Shown: in pieces, positions 20,124 to 20,507 of the stretch
How the letters are laid out: every line of letters starts with the position of its first letter
Position numbering within the stretch: position 1 is the first letter of the stretch
DNA from: a virus
IMG/VR virus record: IMGVR_UViG_3300037119_002348
Location: 1 to 20,507 of that record
DNA: 20,507 nucleotides
Reading direction: 5' to 3' (one strand)
Program-made: the position numbers and the translations under genes
Notes under the pieces: generated by a model
Database searches by the model: none
What the model was told of the DNA's origin: nothing
What the model saw: only the letters and a program-made list of their open reading frames with translations

Positions 20124-20312
20124 ATGGCTAATCCTGCGCCTGTAGTCATGGACGCTGTTCGCCGTCTGCGGCTGCGCTTACGCAGGATTGGAAACGGCGA
20201 GCCGGCAACGGAGCATCCACCGTTGCCGGCCGCCGGCCAGAAACGCTGGAAGTTCTACTACGACAAAATGCGACGCAACTTTGAAGACAAGGGGGCACCA
20301 CCGCATGGCTGA
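20124..20312 (+). CDS. Small basic protein after capsid (62 aa)
   Basis: The product is basic and helical (AVRRLRLRLRRIGNG..., KRWKFYYDKMRRNFEDKG), with no cysteines. Its position directly after the capsid is where a head-tail connector or decoration gene often lies, but the size and composition do not match a connector that I recognise. An AAGGTGA about 14 bases upstream of the ATG is a weak ribosome-binding site. The stop lies inside the next gene (8-base overlap). Confidence 0.55.
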   Translation: MANPAPVVMDAVRRLRLRLRRIGNGEPATEHPPLPAAGQKRWKFYYDKMRRNFEDKGAPPHG

Positions 20313-20507
20313 TGGGTTTCTGGTGCAGCTCTACGACAGCAACGGCCAGTATGTGACCGATGCGCTCACCGATCAGGACTTGACTATGGCTGTCAACCGC
20401 GAGAACCACATTGACAGCGGCGGCAAGATCTATTGTTGGAAGCAACGGTACGCCCAGTGGCGCGAGTCACCAGGCGTCATCACCCTCGCCGGCAAGTCTG
20501 AGGCCGA
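20305..20507 (+). CDS. Hypothetical protein, 3' end outside window
   Basis: The ATG at 20305 has a GGGGG stretch about nine bases upstream and opens a frame that runs off the window (67 residues seen). The visible part begins MADGFLVQLYDSNGQYVTDAL and continues with TMAVNRENHIDSGGKIYCWKQRY. No family is recognised. It overlaps the previous gene by eight bases, consistent with continuing operon transcription into the head-tail region. Confidence 0.6.
   Translation, partial: MADGFLVQLYDSNGQYVTDALTDQDLTMAVNRENHIDSGGKIYCWKQRYAQWRESPGVITLAGKSEA

Noticed and set aside
1-20507. CRISPR array, insertion sequence, integrase or attachment site
   Set aside because: No regularly spaced repeats, transposase, integrase motif or flanking direct repeats were seen; the only tandem repeat noted is the three 8-base units at 9351-9374.

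Overview
The window is an internal stretch of a tailed double-stranded DNA bacteriophage (or prophage) genome with an HK97-type head module. The evidence is the ordered set of small terminase, large terminase, portal, SPP1 gp7/MuF-like head protein, HK97-type prohead protease and HK97-fold major capsid protein. The DNA is GC-rich by eye. Genes are packed almost without gaps, usually through 1-base or 4-base stop/start overlaps, and GTG, TTG and apparently CTG and ATT starts occur beside ATG. The HGG-type small terminase, the many tiny Cys-rich proteins and a TTGACA/TANNNT promoter would suit a phage of a high-GC host such as an actinobacterium or a related soil lineage, but nothing here fixes the host.

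Layout. Positions 2-6555 are an early/accessory block: the 3' end of a cytosine-5 DNA methyltransferase, a membrane-anchored lytic-transglycosylase-like protein, an HNH nuclease, a run of very small Cys-rich putative zinc-binding proteins, a likely recombination protein, a PDDEXK-like nuclease, a replisome-organiser-like protein and unknowns. A promoter candidate and a hairpin (6552-6637) precede the packaging genes at 6644-8487. There the large terminase is split between two reading frames, ATPase then nuclease. Between terminase and portal lies a 5-kb sugar-nucleotide module (8483-13447): NAD-dependent epimerase, SDR oxidoreductase, HddA-like heptose-7-phosphate kinase, HddC-like nucleotidyltransferase, GmhA-like phosphoheptose isomerase and an FSA/TalC-type transaldolase, with two small genes interspersed. 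The head genes follow at 13473-20098. They are interrupted by a second accessory insertion (about 16235-17849) with a GT-B-type glycosyltransferase flanked by two small minus-strand genes. The window ends inside an unknown gene after the capsid.

How the parts may work together. By family, transaldolase can form sedoheptulose 7-phosphate, GmhA isomerises it to heptose 7-phosphate, HddA phosphorylates C1, HddC makes a GDP- (or other NDP-) heptose, the epimerase and SDR could modify the activated sugar, and the glycosyltransferase could transfer it. The expected 7-phosphate phosphatase (GmhB) is absent from the window. The acceptor (virion protein, DNA or host surface) cannot be read from the sequence. 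This phage-borne heptose-and-transfer system inside the structural cassette is the most interesting feature. The others are the split terminase and the apparent ATT and CTG starts within the sugar module.
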